64,000 nucleotides of DNA from Choricystis sp. odSpoLacu1 (GCA_958009055.1 OY253656.1:434001-498000); one strand, 5' to 3'; shown: positions 1 through 11,220, numbered from the stretch's first letter. Translations and numbers: made by a program. Notes: generated from the letters alone by a model not told the origin.

Positions 1-42
1 AACCCTCAAAAACACACCCTCCCTTTTCCCGCACACACAACA

Positions 43-1613
43 ATGGACCCACCCCCCGCCGTCCCCGACTGGGCCACGCCCAAGCGCGCGCCCGCTGGCG
101 GTGGCCACCCCCCCCCCGACCCGTCGCCGCCGCCCGCGGACACAGACGCGGCCGAGCGGCACGCCGTGCGCGTCGCAGTGGCCGCCAAGAAGCGGGCGGA
201 AGAGCTGGAGAAGGAGGTGAGTGTGCGTGAGAGGGGGTGTGTGGACATTTCTTGTGCTTCTGTGCAGGTTACGGGGAGCGCGGGCGGACGGCGGACGGCG
301 GTGAAACAAAAAACGCGCCGACACAGCGCGGCGCGAGCCTTTTTCCTTTTTAACCCCTCCTCCCCTCCCCCAGGCCGCCCGCGCCACCGCCGCCGCCCGC
401 GCCGCCCTGGCCACCGTCTCCGACGTGGCGGACGCTCGCCAAGCGCGGGCCGAGGCGGAGGCCGCGGCCGAGGTGGCGGCGGCAGCGAATGAACTCGCTG
501 CCGCCCGCCGCGCCGACTTTGACCGCGCGCGCACCGACGTGGCAACCCACGGCGACGCCGTCACGGCGCTGCGGGATGGAGCGGCGGCCGCGCTGGATGA
601 CGCGGCGGCCGTGGGGCGCCGGCTGGAGGCGGCAGTGGGGGCGGCGGCAGGCAAAATGGTGAGCACCATTTTGCCCACCATTTTGATGGTGTTGGGGAGA
701 CGGGAGGGGGAGCGAAGAGACGCATTTTTAGCCACGCAACGGGGCGGCTTTATGCTGGGAGGGCGGGCGCGAAGGAAACCGCGTTTCCATCAAACACCAT
801 AAAAAACCCACCCCCCTCCCCTCTCTCTCAAGGACCAGGCCGCCGCCGCGGACGCCATCGTCGCCCGCCTCAAGGACACCCTCACCCGCCACACGCCCTC
901 CGAAGCTGATGAAGCTGCGGCCGCTGCCACCGACGCTGCCTCCAAGACCGCCGCCGCGCACGGCGCGGCCGACGCGGCGCGTGTCGCGTCAGCGCGCACG
1001 GACGCCGCCGACCAAGATCTTCACGCCGCCCGCGACGCCGCCAAGCGCGCAGCAGCCGACGCGGCCGACGCGCGGCACGGGGTGGAGGCCGCGTCGGCGC
1101 GCGTGGCGCGGGTGCGGGGCGCGGCGGCCGACGCCGGCGGCGGCGAAGCGAGTGGACGAGGCTGAATCAGCCCTGTCGGCCGCCCTGGACACACTCAAAA
1201 CCGCGGGAGAGGCAGCGGCCGCCGCGTCGGACGCGGTGGCGGCCGCGACGGCGGCCCTGGCGCGCGCAAAGGGGGAGGCAGAGGCGGGGGTGGCGGAGCC
1301 CTCATTCGCCGCTGGGGTGGCCGCGTCGGCGCGGGGCGCGGCCAACGCGGACGCGGCTGATGCTGATCGGGCTGCGGTGGCCGCCCAGAGCGCTGCCGCC
1401 CACGCGGCCCACGAGGCGGAAGCCGAGGCGGAAGCGGCGCGCGCCGCCGCGTCTGCTCGAGACGCCGCCTGGCGCGACGCGCGCGCGGCCGGGCGCGCGG
1501 GCGTCGCTGCCGTGGCCGGCACGGCAGCCGCCGCCCAGGAAGCGCGCAAAGCGGCCCAAGCGGCGGCGGGTGTGCAGTGCGCGCGCGTGCGGTCGGAGAC
1601 GTGTGAGGAGTGA
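43..1613 (+). CDS. Ala-rich coiled-coil protein 1 (unknown function)
   Basis: I do not recognise a family. Three exons are proposed: 43-216, 374-658 and 833-1613, with GTGAG donors and CAG/AAG acceptors in phase 0. After a Pro-rich head of about 40 residues the product (about 410 aa) is almost entirely Ala with Glu, Asp, Arg and Ser, and very little Gly or Pro, as expected of long helices or a coiled coil. No signal peptide or membrane segment is visible. The last exon is 781 nt, one base too long to stay open: the frame must move near 1130-1145 in a GGC repeat, where dropping one C gives an Ala run followed by KRVDEAES. A very similar protein lies at 27222-28444. Structural or stress-related roles are guesses. 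Confidence 0.6.
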
Positions 1614-1718
1614 GAGAGGGGTGGGGGAACAGGGCAGGACAACGGAGCGCACAGGGAAAAAACAAAAGCACACACAGAGAGCTGTACACCTGCCCCCCCC
1701 TCTCTCGCGCGCGCCTTC

Positions 1719-2447
1719 CTACCCTCCCTCCGGCACCCCCGCCAGACACCTGGCCACCAGGGCCGCCAACCCCGGGTTCTCCAGCGCGGCCGCGACGCGC
1801 TCCTTGTCCGCCAGCTGCCTGTTCACCGCCTCCTCGGTCGAGTGCGCCCCCTGCGCAATGGCCACATCCAGCTTGAAGCGGGGGGGCAGCGCCCCCGCCA
1901 GCCGGGTGCGCAGGGCGAGGCCGATCAGGGTGGCCATGGAGCAGTGCGCGACGGTGGGGGTGAAGCGCACGCGCGCTTCACTTCTCCCACCGCCCCCCGT
2001 GTCCACCACGGTGACGGCGGCCGGGGACACGACGCCCAGCTGCTCCAGGGTCAGAGGGTGCTCCGGGTCGGCGATGTGGCGGATGTGCTGTGGGGTGGTG
2101 GTGGTGGGGAGGGAGAGGGAGGGTCGGTGTGGTCCCGACGAGGCCCCTCTATCTTTCCTCTCCCCCCCCCCTCTCCTCCTCGCCTCACCTCAAACACTTC
2201 CAGTGCATCGATGGGCTCACGCTCCGGGTCGTCGTCGTCCAGGGCGGGCTGTGCGGGGGGGGGGGGGGGGGGGAAGAAAGGATTGGCCGACGTCAATTGT
2301 GTCGCGCCGTCGCACGCCCCTCTGCCCTCTCGCACGCGCACACGCGCCACACCACACCCCCAAACGCACCCTGTCCCGCTTGAGCTCGGTGGCCGCGTAC
2401 ACGACGGGGGCGGGGTTGATGAGGGGGGGCGCCTCGTCGTCAGCCAT
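1719..2447 (-). CDS. CIA2: CIA2/MIP18-family cytosolic Fe-S assembly factor
   Basis: Exons 2370-2447, 2189-2248 and 1719-2087 join in frame to 168 aa. The product is a MIP18 (DUF59) family protein, called AE7 in plants and CIAO2/FAM96 in animals. In the CIA targeting complex with CIA1 and MMS19 it hands Fe-S clusters to cytosolic and nuclear apoproteins, including DNA polymerases and helicases. Visible hallmarks are [24 protein letters not shown], the block [19 protein letters not shown] with its conserved Cys, and the C-terminal [17 protein letters not shown]. Length matches the family. The start is directly preceded on the coding strand by a run of 20 C and one A. The gene converges on the Ala-rich gene upstream in the window. 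Identity is secure. Confidence 0.93.
2255..2273. repeat. G19 homopolymer inside CIA2 intron 1
   Basis: A run of 19 G on the plus strand forms the C-rich tract just before the acceptor of the first CIA2 intron. It is a likely place for length errors. Confidence 0.9.
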
Positions 2448-2988
2448 TGGGGGGGGGGGGGGGGGGGGCTTCTGGCGGGGGGGGGTGCGTGCGCTGAGTG
2501 TGTGCGTGTGTGACGGTGCAGAAGAGTTGATGCGTGTTGTATGGTGTACAAAATTGTCACAAAAGGGAGTGTGTTGGGGGGAGTGAAAAACAAAAAACAA
2601 AAACGCGCTCTCGGTGTTTTTCTTTTTCCTCGCGCCCCTCTCTGTTGGTAGGGGCCCTAGTCTCTCGACGGTGGTGTGTCAAAATTCATGTGTGTGGGTG
2701 TTGTTTGGGGGGGGGGGGGGGGGGAGGTGGTCTGTGTGGCACAAAATGGTGTGGGGGGAGGGGACTGATCAAAAAGGGAGGGCAAGGGGGGGAAACAAGG
2801 CGCGAACCGCGTCCACACCAAACGAGAAACAGGCGCGTACAAAGACTCAGCGCGCCGCGGTACACAAAGGGGTGGGGGTGGGGGGCATATCTGCAAGATT
2901 GTCGGGCGGGGGGCAGGTCGGAACGGTTTCCGGCCCTCCGCACTTTGGCTCCCAAAACAGCCTCGAAAACGACTGCTTTGTCAACCTC
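2448..2988. other. Gap between CIA2 start and small gene stop
   Basis: 541 nt without a convincing gene. It holds the CIA2 promoter and leader (G20 at 2449-2468, G18 at 2707-2724) and the 3' flank of the small minus-strand gene. Open frames here are low-complexity shadows. Confidence 0.6.
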
Positions 2989-3544
2989 TCAGCGGCGTCC
3001 GGGCGCGAACTGGACGGCCGTGATGCGGGGCGCGGGGCGGGCGTCGCCTGGGGAGAAGAGAGTTTTTTTAAGAAGGGGGAGGTGAGTTGGGGACCTGACT
3101 GGGCGGGACCGGCGGGTGAGGGAAGGCACGCCTCCCTCACGTGCCGCCAATCCCTGCGCCACACCGCCTCCCGACACCGCGCGGCCGGTGCGCCAGCTCT
3201 CCAACGCTCCCGAGGCGGGGTGCCTGGCGGCTGAGACGGGCGCAAAAAAAACGCGCGCGAGCGGGCGGGCGCGTTCCCTCCTCCGCGACACCCGCTCTCT
3301 CGAATGCGGTTGCGCCAGCGTGCCCGCCGCCGCGTCCCAGCCCTCGTTTCGCGTCCCTCGCCCCACACACGCTGTCGCAGAGATTCCAAACCCACTCACC
3401 CGTCACCCAGGCGCGCGCGTCCTCCAGCGGGTTGGTGCCGTGGGACACGGTGTACGCGCACCCAAACGCGACCGCGGCGGGGAGCACCAGGCGGGCCAGG
3501 ACGGTGTGCTTGGTGGCCAGCAGGTGGGCCAGGCCGCGAGCCAT
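2989..3544 (-). CDS. Small hydrophobic protein, 67 aa (unknown)
   Basis: Not recognised. Exons 3400-3544 and 2989-3047 join in phase 1 to give 67 aa. The N-terminal half (MARGLAHLLATKHTVLARLV) is amphipathic to hydrophobic and could be one membrane span or a mitochondrial presequence. The tail is basic (ITAVQFAPGRR). The first exon has a good donor (GTGAGT). The acceptor after CTCTCTTCTCCCCAG fits the local intron style, but the 352-nt intron is long, so another exon could be hidden in it. It opens a cluster of three tiny membrane-type proteins at 2989-4383. Confidence 0.45.
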
Positions 3545-3745
3545 GGTGAGTGTGTCAAAGAGTGGGGGAACAAGGGAGCGCGCGCGGGGAGGCTCAACAT
3601 GCTCAGTTCGTCGCGAGGGTATGGAGCCAAAAAAAACGCGCGCCCGCTCACTCACACCCCCGCCTCGCAACCAACCGACCCCGACCGATCACCACCTTCT
3701 CTCTCCTCCTCAACACACCAACCCTAGCCTCCCCTCCTTCCACAC

Positions 3746-3919
3746 ATGATGTTCGACGCCGCCACCCTCTCCACCTACCCCGGCTCCGCGCGCGGCACGC
3801 CGCGCCCGCGCCTCGTGGCCGGTCTGGTCGCCGCCACCGTGGCCACAGCCCTGGTGGTGCTGGCCCTGGCAGCGGCCACGGTGCACCAGACGCGGGAGCT
3901 GACCAAGCTCATGTCGTGA
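3746..3919 (+). CDS. 57-aa single-span membrane protein (unknown)
   Basis: Single exon; the start is a doublet ATGATG at 3746. About 25 N-terminal residues are followed by one strongly hydrophobic stretch (LVAGLVAATVATALVVLALA) and a short polar tail ending TRELTKLMS. No targeting peptide is obvious. It is divergent from the 67-aa gene and converges on a second one-span protein at 4157-4383 with a similar layout (span, then a Gln-Arg-containing tail). It might be a small subunit of a respiratory or photosynthetic complex; that is a guess from size and shape only. Confidence 0.45.
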   Translation: MMFDAATLSTYPGSARGTPRPRLVAGLVAATVATALVVLALAAATVHQTRELTKLMS

Positions 3920-4156
3920 GGAAAGCGGGAGAGGGGCGTGAGGGCGGCAGTTTTTTTTTTCCTGCTTGATGTAAAAACACACACCCGCTGCCCCCCCCCA
4001 CCAACTCCTGCGCCCCCCCGGCGCCTCTCTGTCTCCAAGCATCTGCGCGGTACGCGGGAAGCGGTTACATGGTGCGTGCTTGTGGAAAAAAGAGGGGCGT
4101 GTGTCCGTTTCTGTGTCTCCCCCCAAAAAAAAAAACGCCACCCCCTCCCTCTCTTC

Positions 4157-4383
4157 TCACGCCTCCAGCTTCTCCACAGCGGCGCGAGCTTGAGTGTAGG
4201 CAGCGGCTGAAGGAATGGAGGGGGCAAACAGTGTGTGTGAGAGGGCAGGTTTCTCAGGGTGCCCCGACGCGCCCTCCCCACCAAACACACACACGCACAC
4301 TCACCCAGCACGCACGCGCTCAGCGTCAGCAGGACCAGGGTGGAGGCCAGCAGGGAGGCGAGCGTGGTGTCGGACAGCTTCAT
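4157..4383 (-). CDS. 42-aa single-span membrane protein (unknown)
   Basis: Two exons, 4305-4383 and 4157-4206, join in phase 1 to 42 aa. The donor is GTGAGTG and the acceptor is TTCAG. The product starts MKLSDTTLASLLAS, has one membrane span of about 22 residues, and ends in a helical polar tail (YTQARAAVEKLEA). Having an intron in so short a frame, with both splice sites and phase correct, supports it being real. It converges with the 57-aa protein and shares its topology, so the two may work in one complex. The family is unknown. Confidence 0.5.
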
Positions 4384-4611
4384 GAGGGTGTGTGAGAGTG
4401 AGGGGGGGCAGGGGGGAGGAGAAAAGGGAGGGAAGCGTCGAGAGTGAGGGAAGGCGCGCGACTGACCTGCAGGAGAAACGCTCGGGAGCGCTCGGAGCGC
4501 GACCCTTGGCACACTTCAAAAACAAGTTGCGCGGGCCATTTCCCTTTTCGTGCGACACGCCAGGCTCCCCTGGCGCGCCTGCACTCCCCGCCCCCCCAGA
4601 AGACCCACACA

Positions 4612-7262
4612 ATGTCGCCCACCGTCGCGGCAGCCGACGCGGCGCCCCCGCCCCCTCCTCTCGGCGGTCCAAGCGCGCTCGCTCGGACTCTCTCCCACCG
4701 TCCCTCCGGCGTGGGCCTGCAGCCCGCCTCCCTGCCCCGCCACATGTCTGTGCTGTCAGAGCAGGTGCAAGGCCTCATCGCGGAGGCGGCCTCCCCTCCC
4801 GACCCGCCCAGCCTGCTGACCCTGGCGGAAGCGGTGGCCCTGCTCGCGGTCGGCGCGCTGCTGGCGCTGTACGCGCCCACCTCCCTGCTGTGGCGGGCGG
4901 CGGCGGGGTGGTTGCTGGTGGAGTGCGCGGCGTACGTGGCGTTCAAATCCAGGTGCGGTTTTGGAGAGAGGGGCGGCCGAGAGCGAAAACCCACGAACCC
5001 ATCGGGCGCACGGGCGTGCGCGCCAATCGGGCGCCTTCACGGACGCGTGCCCCCTGGCGAGCGCCGTGGGCGGCCCAATCTCACCTGTAGCGCGCGCTGG
5101 GTGGGCGACCCGGGGCGGAGGAGGGGCCGGGAGGCGCGTGCGGGGCGTTGTGTCGTCGGGCGCGGGCGCAGCTCTCCCATGCGTGCGTGAGACCCGCGAG
5201 AGCCGGCGGCCTGGGCGCAGACGGCGGTCGGCTGCTCCTGGCGGCGCCACTCGCCCGCCGGCCTGGCCTCCTGGCGCAGACGGCGGGCCGTGCGAGGCCC
5301 AGGCTGGCCGATGGTGTGCGTGCCAGGGGCGCAGCCGCTCCCAGGCTCGCCCCGAGCGCGCGCGCGCGTGCTCCTCGCTGCCCCGCTGCCGTCACTCCCC
5401 CTCTTGGCCCGGCGGTTGCCCCCCCCAGGCGCTGGGGCGGGCATGCTGTCGTCGCCTGGCGGCGTCAAACGCGGCGCCGAGGCGGTGGGCTGGCGGCGGG
5501 GGGCGGGTAACGCGCGTGATGGCCTGCGAGGCGAATGGCCGGACGAGCGACGACCCGTTCCTCCCCCTCGAAACCCTGGGGGCAGAACCGGCCGCAGTCC
5601 AGCCTCCCCTCCCGCCCGCCCGCTGCCACCCAGTGACACAGCCTCGTTTTGTCCACTCACTTTCCCCTCTCCCACCACCCGCACCCCACTTCACAGATAC
5701 GCCGAGTCCAACGCGCGCCTCGACTACCGGTTCGACCCCAAACAAGTCGCCTCCGTCAAGGCCCGCTTCCTGACGCTGGCCAACGTGGTGTGCATCCGCG
5801 ACTTTATGAGTGGGTGGTTCCACGGCGCGCCGCCGGAAAGCATTCGGCGCGGCAACGTGGAGGATTTCGTGGCCTATGGATTCTACACCGCCACCAAGGC
5901 CGAACTCCCCCGCGAGCAGCGGGACGCCATCGAAGCCTTTGTGCGCGAGCTGGAGAGGAGGTGGGGCGTCACGTTTCCCCCGGGGCGCAACCCCGCGCTG
6001 CGCTTCATGGCGCACCTGTGGGAGCCTCTCCGCGTCATCCACAAGCCGCTCGCCCTGCACGCGGCGTGCGAGGTGGGCGTCGTCGCCACCCGCGCCCTAC
6101 TGTGGGCTGTCGGCTTTCGGCGGGAGGAGGTGGCTGGGTTTGAGTACTGGGTGCGCGACGGCAAGGACGCGGCCGGCACAGTCGTGCGCGCGTCGGCGCC
6201 CTTCAGCACCACCACCGCCTCCCCCGCCGCCTCCCCCGCGTCCTCGTCCGCCTCCGACTCGGACGACGCCGGCTCCCACCGGGGCGACTCGTTCTCGTCC
6301 CTGGCGGCCGCCGCCGCGGCCGACCGCCGCCCGCGCGGCCTCGCGCCCGGCCCGCCCGCCGACCCGTCCCGCCCCGTCGTCTTCATCCATGGCGTCGGCC
6401 TGGGCCTCGTCCCCTACCTCGGCCTCCTGGCCCAGGTGGCGGCCGCCCTGCCGCGCCGCACCCCTCTCGCGCTGCTGGAGGTGCCCCACGTCTCCCTCCG
6501 CCTCGCCCCCCGCCGCGCCTCCCCCGTGGATGACGTCGCGTCCGCGGCCGTCGCCATGCTGGACAGAGAAGGGTGGGCGGACGCCGTGTTTGCGGCGCAC
6601 TCGTACGGCACGTTCTGCGTCTCGCGCGTGTGCCAGCGCGCGCGGCACCGCGTCGCGGCCGCCCTCCTCATCGACCCCGTCTGCTTCCTCACGTGCTACC
6701 CTCACCTCCTGTTCAACTTTGTGTACAAGGTGCCCGACCTGCTGGCCGTGCTGCGTGGGGCGGCGGGGGCGCTGGGGCTGGCGCGTTTCCTGTTTTCGCG
6801 TGATCTGACCATCGCCGAAACCTTCTGCCGCCGCTTCCTGTGGCATGAGCTCATGCTCTGGCCGGACGACATGCCGTCCCGCACAGTGGTCGCCCTGTCG
6901 CATGACGACGACCTGGTGCCGTCGCCCCTGGTCGCGGCTCACCTGGCGCACGCGTCGCCCTCCACGCGCGTCCTCTACCACCCCCACCGCCGGCCACGGC
7001 GGCATGCTGCTGGACCTGCGCTTCCAGCGCACCATGGTGGACGCCCTGGTGGCCATGGTGGACTGCGAGCGGGGGCCGAGTGGAGCCACGACGCCGACCG
7101 CGGACGACAGCGACGACGGCGCGGTCGCGCCCCGCGTCGGCCGAGGAGTACTCTGCCCCCACCCCCGCCAAGCCGCCCCTGGCCATGTCTGGCGGTCAGG
7201 CTGCCAAGGGCGGCCTGGCGGCGGGCGCGCGGCGGAGGCGGGGCGCGGTGTCGTGGGGTTGA
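4612..7262 (+). CDS. Alpha/beta hydrolase with N-terminal membrane region
   Basis: Exons 4612-4952 and 5697-7262 give about 635 aa after correction. The head has two hydrophobic segments (about residues 65-100), so the enzyme is probably membrane-bound. The hydrolase core shows VVFIHGVGLG (oxyanion region), the nucleophile elbow AHSYG, an acid residue in SHDDDLVP and the catalytic His in AGHGGMLLD. The substrate is unknown; a lipid ester is plausible. The His motif is reached only if one C is dropped from the C run at 6981-6985. A second extra C at about 7130-7133 must go to reach the natural tail ending at 7262. The 744-nt intron is much longer than most here. Confidence 0.75.
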
Positions 7263-7986
7263 TGTGAAGGACCACACGCGCGCGCGGCGTTGCGTTTTTT
7301 TTCTCCCTCACAGACGCCCCCCCCCTCCCAAACCATCGAACAAAGAATTGACCCCCCCACCACTGGTACGTGTTTTTCCTTCCATCCCGCACTTGCCCCC
7401 CCCCACACAAAGAAAAAACGATTCGCTCATTGTTCCACGCTGTGTTGTGTGTGGGGGCCTGGCGGCGAGACAAGAGTTGGGGAGGAGAGGAATCACCTCC
7501 CCCTCCTCGCCGCCGCCCCCCCTCGTTTTGGCTTCTCCCCCCCACGATCTGCGCGCTGCGTTTGTGTGTGTGTGCGCACCGCGCGCGCGACCAGGGGGAC
7601 AAGCGGCACTGACACCTTAACTTTCTTTTTTATGGTTTCACCTTGTTCTTTTGCCACTCGTCTGTTGTGTGTTTTGGCCGCCCCTGGCCCCTTTGTTTCC
7701 CCCTCGGTTTTTACTCCCCAAATGTTTTCGCTTCTACGCTCCTCCGCGCTGCAGCCAAGGCTTTTTTTTTCCCACAAACGCACCCACCATTTCCCCTCCC
7801 CTTTTTTTTTTCAAGGGGTGCCCCCCCCCCTTTTCGCACTCGCACACACACGCAGTTTCTTTTTTCACTTTCGCGCTGCACCACACACACGACTCCTGTC
7901 GGCTGAAAAAAAAATGTTACTTCCCCACAGTGCACACCCACCACCACCAAAAACAAAAACAAGTCTCTCTCCTCACCATCCATCAT
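7263..7986. other. Convergent 3' flank, pyrimidine-rich
   Basis: 724 nt between the stops of the hydrolase and the methyltransferase. It consists mostly of C/T-rich tracts, short A runs and a GT-rich patch at 7560-7580. No gene, tRNA or repeat family is recognised. Confidence 0.6.
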
Positions 7987-8724
7987 TCACGCTTCGCACG
8001 CCACTGATCGCCTCTCTCCCGCTTGTTTCTCGCCCACCTCTCCACCCTCAACCCCACCCTCCCACTCGTACACGCACACCTCGTGCGCGGCATTGAAGTT
8101 CATGGTGAGCGGCAGCACGCGGGTGGGCGGGCGCCCCACGCCATCATCGATGGTCATCGAGGTCACAATGGTCACCGCCCCCCCCCCACGCCGCCGCCCA
8201 GGCCGCATACTGGCGCCCGTGTCTAATCGCGATGCCCGGGGGGAAGGCCAGGTTGTTGCAGAACAGGAGGACGGGGGTGGAGGGTGGGACGCACGCGGCA
8301 AAGGTGGTGCTTAACTCACAGTCTGCCACGTCAGCGTGGTGGATGGTGACGCGGGAGCGCAGGGAGGCGTCCAGGGAGGCCAGCAGGGCGTCACACCGGA
8401 CGAGGGGTTCGCTGTGAGGGGGTGGTGGTGGGTGAGCGAGGGCCAGCCGTCGTCGTCGTCCCTCCCTCCGCTCGCCCTATTCCATCCCCACACACACACG
8501 CACCGATACTTCTCGATGCCGACAGCCGCCCCAAACCCGTACTCCGCCACGGCAGCCACGCACAGGGTGCCGTAGCCGGAGCCGACGTCCACAAAGAGGG
8601 GACCAGTGGGCGCCGCATCGTCGTCGTCGGCGTCCGCGCGGCGGTTGGTGGCGGGCGCGCGCGGCGCCAGGGCAAACAGGGCTGGAAACGAAGGGGGGAG
8701 GACTTCGCCCATGGTGCGGGCCAT
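7987..8724 (-). CDS. DOT1-like class I methyltransferase
   Basis: Exons 8504-8724 and 7987-8411 join in phase 2 to about 215 aa. The SAM-binding motif FVDVGSGYGTLCVAAVAEYG, then VGIEKYR, is followed by HADVADCE and FCNNLAFPPGI. The last resembles the NN-x-F motif of the DOT1 (histone H3K79 methyltransferase) fold. Later strands GAVTIVTSMTI and HEVCVYEW complete the fold but lie in another frame; a one-base error in the C10 run at 8178-8187 explains this. The protein is far shorter than animal DOT1L and lacks any DNA-binding tail, so it may modify a substrate other than histone. The target is unknown. Confidence 0.65.
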
Positions 8725-9352
8725 GGTTGTGGGAGTGGCGGGGAGGAGGGAGGGGGGGAAACGGCTGGTGAATGGGGGACCGAAACAGACGTCGGGCCGA
8801 CGGTTTTTGTTGTCAAAGCGAGACTCTTGTTTTTTTAGTCGTGGGGGAAGCCCCGCTCTCTCTCTCTCAAGCCCGGGATTACACACACACAGGAGAGACA
8901 GGTCCAAAAAAGTGGGGAAGGGGAGGATGTGGTAGTCGTGTGGGTCGTTGCGGGGCGGCTGCGGCTGCAAGGCCAAGGAGGGAAGGCAAAGGAAAAAATG
9001 ATGGAAAGGCGGCGCGCGCAGGGTGCGCCGCCCCCCCCCAGTCCTCAGCACCCTGCCTTGGCCTCGCAGGCACAACGAGAAAAAGAAAGGGGGTGTACGT
9101 GTTGTGGCGTTTGTGTTTGGGGGGAAAAAAGAAAAGACAGGGAGGGGGCTGGCTTGATTTTTTTTGTGCACGCCGTGCCGTGTGCCTTCTCAGCAAAAAC
9201 TGGGTGGGCAGCGCGGCACACAGAAAAAGAAAGTGTGTGTCATTTCAGTCTGCGCAAAAAAAGGGAGGAGGGACGTTACGTAGATGGATTGAGAGGGGAG
9301 TTGAAAAAAAAAAGGGAGGGCAGAGAGAAGAAAGAAAGAAAAAAATCCTTCC
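8725..9352. other. Gap between methyltransferase and GH8 gene
   Basis: 628 nt holding the presumed methyltransferase promoter and the GH8 3' flank. Purine-rich runs (AAAG, GAAA) dominate. I see no supported gene. Confidence 0.55.
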
Positions 9353-11220
9353 TCACTTCTTCATCCACGCCGGCTTCGTCAGCTGCAGCCCCGCCAGCAG
9401 CAGTGTCGTGTCGCCGTAGTACCCCTTGGCCAGGCCGCCATACGCGCGCAGGCGTTTGACGTCGCTCTCGTACTGAGCGGCCTTGGGGTCACCCATCACC
9501 TTGAGCAGCGCCCACGCGGGGGCAGAGAAAGCAACAGCCTCATACTGCTCCAGCGGCATCATCTCGGGCAGGCGGTAGCCCGCGTACAGCTTGGATTGAG
9601 AGTTGTAGAAGTTGGTGAGCTTGCGCGCGACCGCCTGCGCGCCCGCGTCCGACGGGTCTTGGGCAAGGCGCGCAGCCACGCGCCACGCGACGCGGCACGA
9701 GTTCCACGAGAAGTCGGAGTCGGTGTACTTTTCCAGCAGGGTGACGCCGCGCGGGGGGCGCGTGATGCGCTTGGCGGCGGGGTCCCACACCGCAAAGTCG
9801 GGGGGGAGGGCGGCCTCGTTGAGCAGGGTGTCAAGGGCCTTGTAGCCCTGGGTGCGCGCGCGCGCCCATTTGGCCGGGTCGCCCGCGCCCGCCTTCTCCA
9901 GCGTGGCAAAGGCGGCCGCCGCCGAGAAGTCGGACGGACGGGACACGTAGTGGAAGAGTTTGGGGCCCAGGCCGCGGTCTTGTTCTTCCGTCGGCTTTTT
10001 GGCGACCCAGTCGCCCAGGTTGGGCAGGCCAGAGTCCGCGTTGAGCGTCCACGCCTGCAGCTTCCCGCCAATGGCTTTGGCTTTGGCCAGGTAGGTCGGG
10101 TCGGACCACCGCTCAGCGGCGTACACCAGGGCGACGGCGGCGTCCAGGTCGCCGTCCGTGGCAGAGTCGTTGCCAAACGCAAACTTGTCGTCGTTGAACT
10201 TGAGCACGCCGCCACGGTCCACAATCTGCCACCCCATCATGCCGGACCTCTGGTTCTTGAAGGATTCATACATTTTGAGCAGGGCGTCAAAGTCGGACTT
10301 GGGGCCCGCGATGACGGATGCCAGCATGCCGAACCCGACCGACTCCGACACGGCCACCGCGTCGGCCGGCTTGGACACGCCGTCCTGGTTGTAGGCGACG
10401 TACGCCCGCCCGTCGGGCACCCGCTTGAGGTAGAGGCCCGCCCACTCGTAGTAGCCGAGGGGGAGGGACATGTCTTGGGGGGGGGGGCCCTCGTTGGCCT
10501 CCATCGAGGCGGCCTCGGGGACGGCGGACTCGCGGGTGGTGGTGGCCGCGGGCGCGGTCGTGCCGTCGGACGACGCGCCCGCGCCTTTGACAGCGGCCGC
10601 GACTTGGGACACGGTGGCGGCCAGGTCGGAGTCGGCGGCCAGGGCGAGGGAGGCGCTGGGGTGGGGTGGGGTGAGTGGGAGAGGAAGAGGTCGATGTTTT
10701 TTTTGTGGCGCACGACGCCGCGCCGAGAGAAGGGAGAAAAGTGGTGGGCGGGCAGCCTCTCCGCTCCCCCCCCCAAAAAAACGAACGCCAGGCGCGCCGC
10801 CCCCCCTCCCTCCTCCCCCGATCGCCTCCCGCACAGAGTCGTCTCGCGGCTCGGGGGGGTGCCGGGGTCGCACGCGCGCCAACCGCGGCGCTGCGCGGCC
10901 GCGCGCGCCGCGGGCCGCGCATGTCCACGCGGGCGGCAGTTTTCTTGGTGTGGGGGAGGCGCAGGCACGGCCAACTGCGTGTGACGCTCTTCTCGCCCCC
11001 AGGTTGCAAGGGTGCAGCTCGCGCCGTGCGCCTGGCGGGGCAGCGGGAAGCTGGCGCCCGGCGGGGGAGCGGCTAGCGGGGGGGGGGGCGGGCGCACCGC
11101 CCGAATCTAAAAATGCGGCCGTTGTTGTGGGTGGCGCCTCTCCTCCCTCCCGCCCTCTCCCTGCCTCCCTCACCTGGCCAGGAGCGCGACCACCGCCAGA
11201 GCGGAGACGCGGCTCGACAT
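9353..11220 (-). CDS. Secreted glycosyl hydrolase family 8 endoglucanase
   Basis: Exons 11174-11220 and 9353-10655 join in phase 2 to 449 aa. Exon 1 encodes a signal peptide (MSSRVSALAVVALLA), so the enzyme enters the secretory route. A Thr/Ala-rich linker leads to a GH8 (alpha/alpha)6-barrel domain. SESVGFGMLASV carries the general acid Glu, ATDGDLDAAVAL the conserved Asp, and YTDSDFSWNSCRVAW the base region. GH8 members such as bacterial BcsZ cut beta-1,4-glucans, chitosan or xylan. The family is mainly bacterial, so transfer is possible, although this gene has an intron and local base use. Wall remodelling or digestion of external glucan are candidate roles. The 518-nt intron is among the longest in the window. 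Confidence 0.88.

Noticed and set aside
1..30. AACCCT at the window edge as a telomere
   Set aside because: Only a single unit is present; no tandem repeat follows.
1112..1148. 37-nt mini-intron in the first Ala-rich gene (GT...AG, length 1 mod 3)
   Set aside because: It would fix the frame but has no pyrimidine tract and is far shorter than other introns. A one-base error in the GGC repeat is simpler.
9596..10984. Long plus-strand frame (462 codons) antisense to the GH8 gene
   Set aside because: It mirrors the GH8 coding strand; Gly/Arg/Val-rich translation without motifs is the expected shadow in GC-rich DNA.
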